Source: Hydractinia symbiolongicarpus (taxonomy: Eukaryota; Cnidaria; Hydrozoa; Anthoathecata; Hydractiniidae). Taken from it: a stretch of DNA of 64,000 nucleotides. Under the pieces are notes generated by a model that did no database searches, was not told where the DNA came from, and saw nothing but the letters and a program-made list of their open reading frames with translations. Each line of letters starts with the position of its first letter. Position 1 is the first letter of the stretch. Positions 25,601-37,839 of this stretch are shown here, in pieces. Location of the stretch: assembly GCF_029227915.1 (NCBI RefSeq), contig NC_079880.1:29321501-29385500 (forward strand), in the 5' to 3' direction. The position numbers were made by a program, and so were the translations under genes.

Positions 25601-26410
25601 GGGAAATCGCGGGTTTTCGTTTGCCGGCGATTAAACCTCTTTCATTAAGCGTCTCATCAAAAATGAAAACATTTCTGAAAACTACAAGTCTCATGCGTTT
25701 TAGTGGTGAAAAAATAATTTAAAAAATCGTTCGGGAAATGCGTTTACTCCCTGGGTACTTTCTTTGTATACTTTTGACTATACGGGCCGAGTCCAGGATT
25801 TACGGGAAGTCGCGGGTTTTCGTTTGCCGGCGATTAAACTTCTTTTATTCAGGGTCTCATCAAAAATGAAAACATTTTTGAAAACTACAATTCTCATGCG
25901 TTTTAGTTGTGAAAAAAAAAATTAAAAAATCGTTCGGGAAATGAGTTTACTCCCTTGGTACTTTCTTTGTATACTTTTGATTATACGGGCCAAGCCCGGG
26001 ATTTACGGGAAATCGCGGGTTTTCGTTTGCCGGCGATTAAACCTCTTTCATTAAGCGTCTCATCAAAAATGAAAACATTTTTGAAAACTAAAAGTCTCAT
26101 GCGTTTTAGTGGTGAAAAAATAACTTAAAAAATCGTTCTGGAAGTGAGTTTACTCACAGGGTACTTTCTTTGTATACATTCGACTATACGGGCCGAGTCC
26201 GGGATTTACGGGAAATTGCAGGTTTTTGTTTGCCGGCGATTAAACTTCTTTTATTCAGCGTCTCATCAAAAATGAAAACATTTTTGAAAATTACAAGTCT
26301 CATGCGTTTTAGTGGTGAAAAGATAAGTTAAAAAATCGTTTTGGAAATGAGTTTACTCACAGGGTACTTTCTTTGTATACATTCGGCAATACGGGCGAAG
26401 CCCGGGATTT
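25600..26410 (+). repeat. Four-monomer (812-bp) higher-order repeat, copy 1
   Basis: About 25.60-26.30 kb repeats immediately as about 26.41-27.11 kb at offset 812, exactly 4 x 203. Markers: GGGAAATGCGTTTACTCC, CTACAATTC at 25884 and 26696, and the A-rich GAAAAAAAAAATTAAAAAATCG. This is a tandem tetramer higher-order repeat, apart from one replaced monomer with CGGCAATACGGGCG between the copies. Confidence 0.83.
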
Positions 26411-28620
26411 ACGGGAAATCGCGGGTTTTCGTTTGCCGGCGATTAAACCACTTTCATTAAGCGTCTCATCAAAAATGAAAACATTTCTGAAAACTACAAG
26501 TCTCATGCGTTTTAGTGGTGAAAAAATAATTTAAAAAATCGTTCGGGAAATGCGTTTACTCCCTGGGTACTTTCTTTGTATACTTTTGACTATACGGGCC
26601 GAGTCCGGGATTTACGGGAAGTCGCGGGTTTTCGTTTGCCGGCGATTAAACTTCTTTTATTCAGGGTCTCATCAAAAATGAAAACATTTTTGAAAACTAC
26701 AATTCTCATGCGTTTTAGTGGTGAAAAAAAAAATTAAAAAATCGTTCGGGAAATGAGTTTACTCCCTTGGTACTTTCTTTGTATACTTTTGATTATACGG
26801 GCCAAGCCCGGGATTTACGGGAAATCGCGGGTTTTCGTTTGCCGGCGATTAAACCTCTTTCATTAAGCGTCTCATCAAAAATGAAAACATTTTTGAAAAA
26901 AAAAAGTCTCATGCGTTTTAGTGGTGAAAAAATAACTTAAAAAATTGTTCTGGAAGTGAGTTTAACTCACAGGGTACTTTCTTTGTATACATTCGACTAT
27001 ACGGGCCGAGTCCGGGATTTACGGGAAATTGCAGGTTTTTGTTTGCCGGCGATTAAACTTCTTTTATTCAGCGTCTCATCAAAAATGAAAACATTTTTGA
27101 AAATTACAAGTCTCATGCGTTTTAGTGGTGAAAAAATAATTTAAAAAATCGTTCGTGAAATGAGTTTACTCCCTTGGTACTTTCTTTGCATACTTTTGAT
27201 TATACGGGCCAAGCCCGGGATTTACGGGAAATCGCGGGTTTTCGTTTGCCGGCGATTAAACCTCTTTCATTAAGCGTCTCATCAAAAATGAAAACATTTT
27301 TAAAAACTACAAGTCTCATGGGTTTCAGTGGTGAAAAAAAAATTTAAAAAATCGTTCGGGAAATGAGTTTACTCCCTGGGTACTTTCTTTGTATACTTTT
27401 GACTATACGGGCCGAGTCCGGGATTTACGGGAAGTCGCGGGTTTTCGTTTGCCGGCGATTAAACTTCTTTTATTCAGCGTCTCATCAAAAATGAAAACAT
27501 TTTTAAAAACTACAAGTCTCATGGGCTTTAGAGGTGAAATAATAATTTAAAAAATCGTTCGGGTAATGCGTTTACACCCTGGGTACTTTCTTTGTATACT
27601 TTTGACTATACGGGCTGAGTCCGGGATTTACGGGAAATCGCAGGTTTTCGTTTGCCGGCGATTAAACTTCTTTTAATCAGCGTCTCATCAAAAATGAAAG
27701 CATTTTTGAAAAATACAAGTCTCATGCGTTTTAGTGGTGAAAAAATAATTTAAAAAATCGTTCGTGAAATGAGTTTACTCCCTTGGTACTTTCTTTGTAT
27801 ACTTTTGTTTATACGGGACCCAGTCCGGGGTTTACGGGAAATGGCGGTTTTTCGTTTGCCGGCGATTAAACTACTTTCATTAAGCGTCTCATCAAAAATT
27901 AAAACATTTCTGAAAACTACAAGTCTCATGCGTTTTAGTGGTGAAAAAATAATTTAAATAATTGTTCGGGAAGTGAGTTTACTCCCTGGGTCCTTTCTTT
28001 GTATACTTTTGACTATACGGGCCGAGTCCGGGATTTACGGGAAGTCGCAAGTTTTCGTTTGCCGGCGATTAAACTTCTTTTATTCAGCGTCTCATCAAAA
28101 ATGAAAAATTTTTTGAAAACTACAAGTCTCATGCGTTTTAGTGGTGAAAAAATAATTTAAAAAATCGTTCGGGAAATGAGTTTACTCACAAAGTACTTTC
28201 TTTGTATACATTCGACTATACGGGCCAAGCCCGGGATGTACGGGAAATCGCGGGTTTTCCTTTGCTGGCGATTAAACCACTTTCATTAAGCGTCTCATCA
28301 AAAATGAAAACATTTCTGAAAACTACAAGTCTCATGCGTTTTAGTGGTGAAAAGATAAGTTAAAAAATCGTTTTGGAAATGAGTTTACTCACAGGGTACT
28401 TTCTTTGTATACATTCGACTATACGGGTCAAGCCTGGGATTTAGGGAAAATCGCTGGTTTTCGTTTGCCAGCGATTAAACCTCTTTCATTAAGCGTCTCA
28501 TCAAAAATGAAAACATTTTTGAAAACTACAAGTCTTATGCGTTTTAGTGGTGAAAAAATAATTTAAAAAATCGTTCGGAAAATGAGTTTACTCCCTGGGT
28601 ACTTTCTTTGTATACTTTTG
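26410..28620 (+). repeat. Middle-array higher-order segment, copy 1
   Basis: About 26.9-28.57 kb matches 31.78-33.45 kb at offset 4,876 (24 x 203 + 4), and that matches 35.64-37.32 kb at a further 3,860 (19 x 203 + 3). Shared rare markers include TTTGCATAC at 27185 and 32061, AATGCGTTTACACCC at 27565, 32441 and 36301, GGGACCCAGTCCGGGG, AAATAATTGTTCGGGAAGTG and CTCACAAAGTAC at 28185, 33061 and 36921. About eleven monomers long. Confidence 0.87.
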
Positions 28621-30470
28621 ACTATATGGGCCGAGTCCGGGATTTACGGGAAGTCGCAAGTTTTCGTTTGCCGGCGATTAAACTTCTTTTATTCAGCGTC
28701 TCATCAAAAATGAAAATTTTTTTGAAAACTACAAGTCTCATGCGTTTTAGTGGTGAAAAGATAAGTTAAAAAATCGTTTTGGAAATGAGTTTACTCACAG
28801 GGTACTTTCTTTGTATACATTCGGCAATACGGGCAAAGCCCGGGATTTACGGAAAATCGCGGGTTTTCGTTTGCCGGCGATTAAACCACTTTCATTAAGC
28901 GTCTCATCAAAAATGAAAACATTTCTGAAAACTACAAGTCTCATGCGTTTTAGTGGTGAAAAAATAATTTAAAAAATCGTTCGGGAAATGAGTTTACTCC
29001 CTGGGTACTTTCTTTGTATACTTTTGACTATACGGGCCGAGTCCGGGATTTACGGAAAGTCGCGGGTTTTCGTTTGCCGGCGATTAAACTTCTTTTATTC
29101 AGGGTCTCATCAAAAATGAAAACATTTTTAAAAACTACAAGTCTCATGGGCTTTAGTGGTGAATTAATAATTTAAAAAATCGTTTGGGAAATGAGTTTAC
29201 TCCCTGGGTACTTTCTTTGTATACTTTTGACTATATGGGCCGAGTCCGGGATTTACGGGAAATCGCGGGTTTTTGTTTGCCGGCGATTAAACTTCTTTTA
29301 TTCAGCGTCCCATCAAATATGAAAACATTTTATAAAACTACAAGTCTCATGCGTTTTAGTGGTGAAAAAATAATTTAAAAAATCGTTCGGGAAATGCGTT
29401 TACTCCCTGGGTACTTTCTTTGTATACTTTTGACTATACGGGCCGAGTCCGGGATTTACGGGAAGTCGCGGGTTTTCGTTTGCCGGCGATTAAACTTCTT
29501 TTATTCAGGGTCTCATCAAAAATGAAAACATTTTTGAAAACTACAATTCTCATGCGTTTTAGTGGTGAAAAAAAAAATTAAAAAATCGTTCGGGAAATGA
29601 GTTTACTCCCTTGGTACTTTCTTTGTATACTTTTGATTATACGGGCCAAGCCCGGGATTTACGGGAAATCGCGGGTTTTCGTTTGCCGGCGATTAAACCT
29701 CTTTCATTAAGCGTCTCATCAAAAATGAAAACATTTTTGAAAAAAAAAAGTCTCATGCGTTTTAGTGGTGAAAAAATAACTTAAAAAATTGTTCTGGAAG
29801 TGAGTTTAACTCACAGGGTACTTTCTTTGTATACATTCGACTATACGGGCCGAGTCCGGGATTTACGGGAAATTGCAGGTTTTTGTTTGCCGGCGATTAA
29901 ACTTCTTTTATTCAGCGTCTCATCAAAAATGAAAACATTTTTGAAAACTACAAGTCTCATGGGTTTCAGTGGTGAAAAAAAAATTTAAAAAATCGTTCGG
30001 GAAATGAGTTTACTCCCTGGGTACTTTCTTTGTATACTTTTGACTATACGGGCCGAGTCCGGGATTTACGGGAAGTCGCGGGTTTTCGTTTGCCGGCGAT
30101 TAAACTTCTTTTATTCAGCGTCTCATCAAAAATGAAAACATTTTTAAAAACTACAAGTCTCATGGGCTTTAGAGGTGAAATAATAATTTAAAAAATCGTT
30201 CGGGTAATGCGTTTACACCCTGGGTACTTTCCTTGTATACTTTTGACTATACGGGCTGAGTCCGGGATTTACGGGAAATCGCAGGTTTTCGTTTGCCGGC
30301 GATTAAACTTCTTTTAATCAGCGTCTCATCAAAAATGAAAGCATTTTTGAAAAATACAAGTCTCATGCGTTTTAGTGGTGAAAAAATAATTTAAAAAATC
30401 GTTCGTGAAATGAGTTTACTCCCTTGGTACTTTCTTTGTATACTTTTGTTTATACGGGACCCAGTCCGGG
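28620..30470 (+). repeat. Ten-monomer (2,032-bp) higher-order repeat, copy 1
   Basis: About 28.75-29.94 kb recurs at about 30.78-31.97 kb, offset 2,032 (10 x 203 + 2). Markers: TTCGGCAATACGGGCAAAGCC at 28817 and 30849, GGTGAATTAATAATTT, CCCATCAAATATGAAAAC with ATTTTATAAAAC. About 29.95-30.47 kb is instead a copy of 27.31-27.83 kb (offset 2,641). Confidence 0.86.
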
Positions 30471-31780
30471 GTTTACGGGAAGTCGCAAGTTTTCGTTTGC
30501 CGGCGATTAAACTTCTTTTATTCAGCGTCTCATCAAAAATGAAAATTTTTTTGAAAACTACAAGTCTCATGCGTTTTAGTGGTGAAAAAATAATTTAAAA
30601 AATCGTTCGGGAAATGAGTTTACTCACAGGGTACTTTCTTTGTATACATTCGACTATACGGGCCAAGCCCGGGATGTACGGGAAATCGCGGGTTTTCCTT
30701 TGCTGGCGATTAAACCACTTTCATTAAGCGTCTCATCAAAAATGAAAACATTTCTGAAAACTACAAGTCTCATGCGTTTTAGTGGTGAAAAGATAAGTTA
30801 AAAAATCGTTTTGGAAATGAGTTTACTCACAGGGTACTTTCTTTGTATACATTCGGCAATACGGGCAAAGCCCGGGATTTACGGAAAATCGCGGGTTTTC
30901 GTTTGCCGGCGATTAAACCACTTTCATTAAGCGTCTCATCAAAAATGAAAACATTTCTGAAAACTACAAGTCTCATGCGTTTTAGTGGTGAAAAAATAAT
31001 TTAAAAAATCGTTCGGGAAATGAGTTTACTCCCTGGGTACTTTCTTTGTATACTTTTGACTATACGGGCCGAGTCCGGGATTTACGGAAAGTCGCGGGTT
31101 TTCGTTTGCCGGCGATTAAACTTCTTTTATTCAGGGTCTCATCAAAAATGAAAACATTTTTAAAAACTACAAGTCTCATGGGCTTTAGTGGTGAATTAAT
31201 AATTTAAAAAATCGTTTGGGAAATGAGTTTACTCCCTGGGTACTTTCTTTGTATACTTTTGACTATATGGGCCGAGTCCGGGATTTACGGGAAATCGCGG
31301 GTTTTTGTTTGCCGGCGATTAAACTTCTTTTATTCAGCGTCCCATCAAATATGAAAACATTTTATAAAACTACAAGTCTCATGCGTTTTAGTGGTGAAAA
31401 AATAATTTAAAAAATCGTTCGGGAAATGCGTTTACTCCCTGGGTACTTTCTTTGTATACTTTTGACTATACGGGCCGAGTCCGGGATTTACGGGAAGTCG
31501 CGGGTTTTCGTTTGCCGGCGATTAAACTTCTTTTATTCAGGGTCTCATCAAAAATGAAAACATTTTTGAAAACTACAATTCTCATGCGTTTTAGTGGTGA
31601 AAAAAAAAATTAAAAAATCGTTCGGGAAATGAGTTTACTCCCTTGGTACTTTCTTTGTATACTTTTGATTATACGGGCCAAGCCCGGGATTTACGGGAAA
31701 TCGCGGGTTTTCGTTTGCCGGCGATTAAACCTCTTTCATTAAGCGTCTCATCAAAAATGAAAACATTTTTGAAAAAAAAA
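30470..31780 (+). repeat. Ten-monomer (2,032-bp) higher-order repeat, copy 2
   Basis: Second copy of 28.75-29.94 kb. A switch inside one monomer near 30,475 joins the GGGACCCAGTCCGGGG monomer start to a GTCGCAAGTTTTCG monomer end, which is a clear intramonomeric exchange point. The part 30.59-31.37 kb also matches 33.63-34.41 kb at offset 3,047 (15 x 203 + 2). Confidence 0.85.
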
Positions 31781-33460
31781 AGTCTCATGCGTTTTAGTGG
31801 TGAAAAAATAACTTAAAAAATTGTTCTGGAAGTGAGTTTAACTCACAGGGTACTTTCTTTGTATACATTCGACTATACGGGCCGAGTCCGGGATTTACGG
31901 GAAATTGCAGGTTTTTGTTTGCCGGCGATTAAACTTCTTTTATTCAGCGTCTCATCAAAAATGAAAACATTTTTGAAAATTACAAGTCTCATGCGTTTTA
32001 GTGGTGAAAAAATAATTTAAAAAATCGTTCGTGAAATGAGTTTACTCCCTTGGTACTTTCTTTGCATACTTTTGATTATACGGGCCAAGCCCGGGATTTA
32101 CGGGAAATCGCGGGTTTTCGTTTGGCGGCGATTAAACCTCTTTCATTAAGCGTCTCATCAAAAATGAAAACATTTTTGAAAACTACAAGTCTCATGGGTT
32201 TCAGTGGTGAAAAAAAAATTTAAAAAATCGTTCGGGAAATGAGTTTACTCCCTGGGTACTTTCTTTGTATACTTTTGACTATACGGGCCGAGTCCGGGAT
32301 TTACGGGAAGTCGCGGGTTTTCGTTTGCCGGCGATTAAACTTCTTTTATTCAGCGTCTCATCAAAAATGAAAACATTTTTAAAAACTACAAGTCTCATGG
32401 GCTTTAGAGGTGAAATAATAATTTAAAAAATCGTTCGGGTAATGCGTTTACACCCTGGGTACTTTCTTTGTATACTTTTGACTATACGGGCTGAGTCCGG
32501 GATTTACGGGAAATCGCAGGTTTTCGTTTGCCGGCGATTAAACTTCTTTTAATCAGCGTCTCATCAAAAATGAAAGCATTTTTGAAAAATACAAGTCTCA
32601 TGCGTTTTAGTGGTGAAAAAATAATTTAAAAAATCGTTCGTGAAATGAGTTTACTCCCTTGGTACTTTCTTTGTATACTTTTGTTTATACGGGACCCAGT
32701 CCGGGGTTTACGGGAAATGGCGGGTTTTCGTTTGCCGGCGATTAAACTACTTTCATTAAGCGTCTCATCAAAAATTAAAACATTTCTGAAAACTACAAGT
32801 CTCATGCGTTTTAGTGGTGAAAAAATAATTTAAATAATTGTTCGGGAAGTGAGTTTACTCCCTGGGTGCTTTCTTTGTATACTTTTGACTATACGGGCCG
32901 AGTCCGGGATTTACGGGAAGTCGCAAGTTTTCGTTTGCCGGCGATTAAACTTCTTTTATTCAGCGTCTCATCAAAAATGAAAAATTTTTTGAAAACTACA
33001 AGTCTCATGCGTTTTAGTGGTGAAAAAATAATTTAAAAAATCGTTCGGGAAATGAGTTTACTCACAAAGTACTTTCTTTGTATACATTCGACTATACGGG
33101 CCAAGCCCGGGATGTACGGGAAATCGCGGGTTTTCCTTTGCTGGCGATTAAACCACTTTCATTAAGCGTCTCATCAAAAATGAAAACATTTCTGAAAACT
33201 ACAAGTCTCATGCGTTTTAGTGGTGAAAAGATAAGTTAAAAAATCGTTTTGGAAATGAGTTTACTCACAGGGTACTTTCTTTGTATACATTCGACTATAC
33301 GGGTCAAGCCTGGGATTTAGGGAAAATCGCTGGTTTTCGTTTGCCAGCGATTAAACCTCTTTCATTAAGCGTCTCATCAAAAATGAAAACATTTTTGAAA
33401 ACTACAAGTCTTATGCGTTTTAGTGGTGAAATAATAATTTAAAAAATCGTTCGGAAAATG
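31780..33460 (+). repeat. Middle-array higher-order segment, copy 2
   Basis: Third-party reference for the 4,876-bp and 3,860-bp relations: it matches 26.9-28.57 kb and 35.64-37.32 kb almost base for base by eye. Opening marker is the GAAAAAAAAAAGTCTCATG unit at about 31773, shared with about 26897 and 29741. Confidence 0.87.
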
Positions 33461-35560
33461 AGTTTACTCCCTGGGTACTTTCTTTGTATACTTTTGACTA
33501 TATGGGCCGAGTCCGGGATTTACGGGAAGTCGCAAGTTTTCGTTTGCCGGCGATTAAACTTATTTTATTCAGCGTCTCATCAAAAATGAAAATTTTTTTG
33601 AAAACTACAAGTCTCATGCGTTTTAGTGGTGAAAAAATAATTTAAAAAATCGTTCGGGAAATGAGTTTACTCACAGGGTACTTTCTTTGTATACATTCGA
33701 CTATACGGGCCAAGCCCGGGATGTACGGGAAATCGCGGGTTTTCCTTTGCTGGCGATTAAACCACTTTCATTAAGCGTCTCATCAAAAATGAAAACATTT
33801 CTGAAAACTACAAGTCTCATGCGTTTTAGTGGTGAAAAGATAAGTTAAAAAATCGTTTTGGAAATGAGTTTACTCACAGGGTACTTTCTTTGTATACATT
33901 CGGCAATACGGGCAAAGCCCGGGATTTACGGAAAATCGCGGGTTTTCGTTTGCCGGCGATTAAACCACTTTCATTAAGCGTCTCATCAAAAATGAAAACA
34001 TTTCTGAAAACTACAAGTCTCATGCGTTTTAGTGGTGAAAAAATAATTTAAAAAATCGTTCGGGAAATGAGTTTACTCCCTGGGTACTTTCTTTGTATAC
34101 TTTTGACTATACGGGCCGAGTCCGGGATTTACGGAAAGTCGCGGGTTTTCGTTTGCCGGCGATTAAACTTCTTTTATTCAGGGTCTCATCAAAAATGAAA
34201 ACATTTTTAAAAACTACAAGTCTCATGGGCTTTAGTGGTGAATTAATAATTTAAAAAATCGTTTGGGAAATGAGTTTACTCCCTGGGTACTTTCTTTGTA
34301 TACTTTTGACTATATGGGCCGAGTCCGGGATTTACGGGAAATCGCGGGTTTTTGTTTGCCGGCGATTAAACTTCTTTTATTCAGCGTCCCATCAAATATG
34401 AAAACATTTTATAAAACTACAAGTCTCTTGCGTTTTAGTGGTGAAAAAATAACTTAAAAAATCGTTCTGGAAGTGAGTTTACTCACAGGGTACTTTCTTT
34501 GTATACATTCGACTATACGGGCCGAGTCCGGGATTTACGGGAAATTGCAGGTTTTTGTTTGCCGGCGATTAAACTTCTTTTATTCAGCGTCTCATCAAAA
34601 ATGAAAACATTTTTGAAAATTACAAGTCTCATGCGTTTTAGTGGTGAAAAGATAAGTTAAAAAATCGTTTTGGAAATGAGTTAACTCACAGGGTACTTTC
34701 TTTGTATACATTCGGCAATACGGGCGAAGCCTGGGATTTACGGGAAATCGCGGGTTTTCGTTTGCCGGCGATTAAACCACTTTCATTAAGCGTCTCATCA
34801 AAAATGAAAACATTTCTGAAAACTACAAGTCTCATGCGTTTTAGTGGTGAAAAAATAATTTAAAAAATCGTTCGGGAAATGCGTTTACTCCCTGGGTACT
34901 TTCTTTGTATACTTTTGACTATACGGGCTGAGTCCGGGATTTACGGGAAGTCGCGGGTTTTCGTTTGCCGGCGATTAAACTTCTTTTATTCAGGGTCTCA
35001 TCAAAAATGCAAACATTTTTGAAAACTACAATTCTCATGCGTTTTAGTGGTGAAAAAAAGAATTAAAAAATCGTTCGGGAAATGAGTTTACTCCCTTGGT
35101 ACTTTCTTTGTATACTTTTGATTATACGGGCCAAGCCCGGGATTTACGGGAAATCGCGGGTTTTCGTTTGCCGGCGATTAAACATCTTTCATTAAGCGTC
35201 TCATCAAAAATGAAAACATTTTTGAAAACTAAAAGTCTCATGCGTTTTAGTGGTGAAAAAATAACTTAAAAAATTGTTCTGGAAGTGAGTTTAACTCACA
35301 GGGTACTTTCTTTGTATACATTCGACTATACGGGCCGAGTCCGGGATTTACGGGAAATTGCAGGTTTTTGTTTGCCGGCGATTAAACTTCTTTTATTCAG
35401 CGTCTCATCAAAAATGAAAACATTTTTGAAAATTACAAGTCTCATGCGTTTTAGTGGTGAAAAAATAATTTAAAAAATCGTTCGTGAAATGAGTTTACTC
35501 CCTTGGTACTTTCTTTGCATACTTTTGATTATACGGGCCGAGCCCGGGATTTACGGGAAA
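33460..35560 (+). repeat. Satellite block joining 3,047-, 4,264- and 8,329-bp copies
   Basis: 33.63-34.41 kb copies 30.59-31.37 kb (offset 3,047) and also recurs at 37.90-38.70 kb (offset 4,264 = 21 x 203 + 1). 34.64-35.25 kb copies 26.32-26.93 kb (ATTCGGCAAT at 26381 and 34710, offset 8,329). At the end, a dimer is repeated: 35.16-35.5 kb and 35.57-35.9 kb, offset 407. Confidence 0.84.
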
Positions 35561-37320
35561 TCGCGGGTTTTCGTTTGCCGGCGATTAAACATCTTTCATT
35601 AAGCGTCTCATCAAAAATGAAAACATTTTTGAAAACTAAAAGTCTCATGCGTTTTAGTGGTGAAAAAATAACTTAAAAAATTGTTCTGGAAGTGAGTTTA
35701 ACTCACAGGGTACTTTCTTTGTATACATTCGACTATACGGGCCGAGTCCGGGATTTACGGGAAATTGCAGGTTTTTGTTTGCCGGCGATTAAACTTCTTT
35801 TATTCAGCGTCTCATCAAAAATGAAAACATTTTTGAAAATTACAAGTCTCATGCGTTTTAGTGGTGAAAAAATAATTTAAAAAATCGTTCGTGAAATGAG
35901 TTTACTCCCTTGGTACTTTCTTTGCATACTTTTGATTATACGGGCCAAGCCCGGGATTTACGGGAAATCGCGGGTTTTCGTTTGCCGGCGATTAAACCTC
36001 TTTCATTAAGCGTCTCATCAAAAATGAAAACATTTTTGAAAACTACAAGTCTCATGGGTTTCAGTGGTGAAAAAAAAATTTAAAAAATCGTTCGGGAAAT
36101 GAGTTTACTCCCTGGGTACTTTCTTTGTATACTTTTGACTATACGGGCCGAGTCCGGGATTTACGGGAAGTCGCGGGTTTTCGTTTGCCGGCGATTAAAC
36201 TTCTTTTATTCAGCGTCTCATCAAAAATGAAAACATTTTTAAAAACTACAAGTCTCATGGGCTTTAGAGGTGAAATAATAATTTAAAAAATCGTTCGGGT
36301 AATGCGTTTACACCCTGGGTACTTTCTTTGTATACTTTTGACTATACGGGCTGAGTCCGGGATTTACGGGAAATCGCAGGTTTTCGTTTGCCGGCGATTA
36401 AACTTCTTTTAATCAGCGTCTCATCAAAAATGAAAGCATTTTTGAAAAATACAAGTCTCATGCGTTTTAGTGGTGAAAAAATAATTTAAAAAATCGTTCG
36501 TGAAATGAGTTTACTCCCTTGGTACTTTCTTTGTATACTTTTGTTTATACGAGACCCAGTCCGGGGTTTACGGGAAATGGCGGGTTTTCGTTTGCCGGCG
36601 ATTAAACTACTTTCATTAAGCGTCTCATCAAAAATTAAAACATTTCTGAAAACTACAAGTCTCATGCGTTTTAGTGGTGAAAAAATAATTTAAATAATTG
36701 TTCGGGAAGTGAGTTTACTCCCTGGGTGCTTTCTTTGTATACTTTTGACTATACGGGCCGAGTCCGGGATTTACGGGAAGTCGCAAGTTTTCGTTTGCCG
36801 GCGATTAAACTTCTTTTATTCAGCGTCTCATCAAAAATGAAAAATTTTTTGAAAACTACAAGTCTCATGCGTTTTAGTGGTGAAAAAATAATTTAAAAAA
36901 TCGTTCGGGAAATGAGTTTACTCACAAAGTACTTTCTTTGTATACATTCGACTATACGGGCCAAGCCCGGGATGTACGGGAAATCGCGGGTTTTCCTTTG
37001 CTGGCGATTAAACCACTTTCATTAAGCGTCTCATCAAAAATGAAAACATTTCTGAAAACTACAAGTCTCATGCGTTTTAGTGGTGAAAAGATAAGTTAAA
37101 AAATCGTTTTGGAAATGAGTTTACTCACAGGGTACTTTCTTTGTATACATTCGACTATACGGGTCAAGCCTGGGATTTAGGGAAAATCGCTGGTTTTCGT
37201 TTGCCGGCGATTAAACCTCTTTCATTAAGCGTCTCATCAAAAATGAAAACATTTTTGAAAACTACAAGTCTTATGCGTTTTAGTGGTGAAAAAATAATTT
37301 AAAAAATCGTTCGGAAAATG
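35560..37320 (+). repeat. Middle-array higher-order segment, copy 3
   Basis: Third copy of the segment at 26.9-28.57 and 31.78-33.45 kb. The match stops near 37,335, where ACTTTCTTTGTATAC becomes a ten-T run followed by ACTTTTGAC. Confidence 0.87.
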
Positions 37321-37835
37321 AGTTTACTCCCTGGGTACTTTTTTTTTTACTTTTGACTATATGGGCCGAGTCCGGGATTTACGGGAAGTCGCAAGTTTTC
37401 GTTTGCCGGCGATTAAACTTCTTTTATTCAGCGTCTCATCAAAAATGAAAACATTTCTGAAAACTACAAGTCTCATGCGTTTTAGTGGTGAAAAGATAAG
37501 TTAAAAAATCGTTTTGGAAATGAGTTTACTCACTGGGTACTTTCTTTGTATACATTCGACTATACGGGTCAAGCCTGGGATTTAGGGAAAATCGCTGGTT
37601 TTCGTTTGCCGGCGATTAAACCTCTTTCATTAAGCGTCTCATCAAAAATGAAAACATTTTTGAAAACTACAAGTCTTATGCGTTTTAGTGGTGAAAAAAT
37701 AATTTAAAAAATCGTTCGGAAAATGAGTTTACTCCCTGGGTACTTTTTTTTTTACTTTTGACTATATGGGCCGAGTCCGGGATTTACGGGAAGTCGCAAG
37801 TTTTCGTTTGCCGGCGATTAAACTTCTTTTATTCA
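37165..37835 (+). repeat. 405-bp dimer repeated in tandem, with T10 variant
   Basis: The dimer with the rare T-run (GGGTAC followed by ten T, near 37339) is repeated 405 bp downstream (near 37744). The T-run version is one base shorter than the normal form, which explains 405 instead of 406. The two copies also share GGGTCAAGCCTGGGATTTAGGG, so this is a very recent local duplication. Confidence 0.88.
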
Positions 37836-37839
37836 GCGT

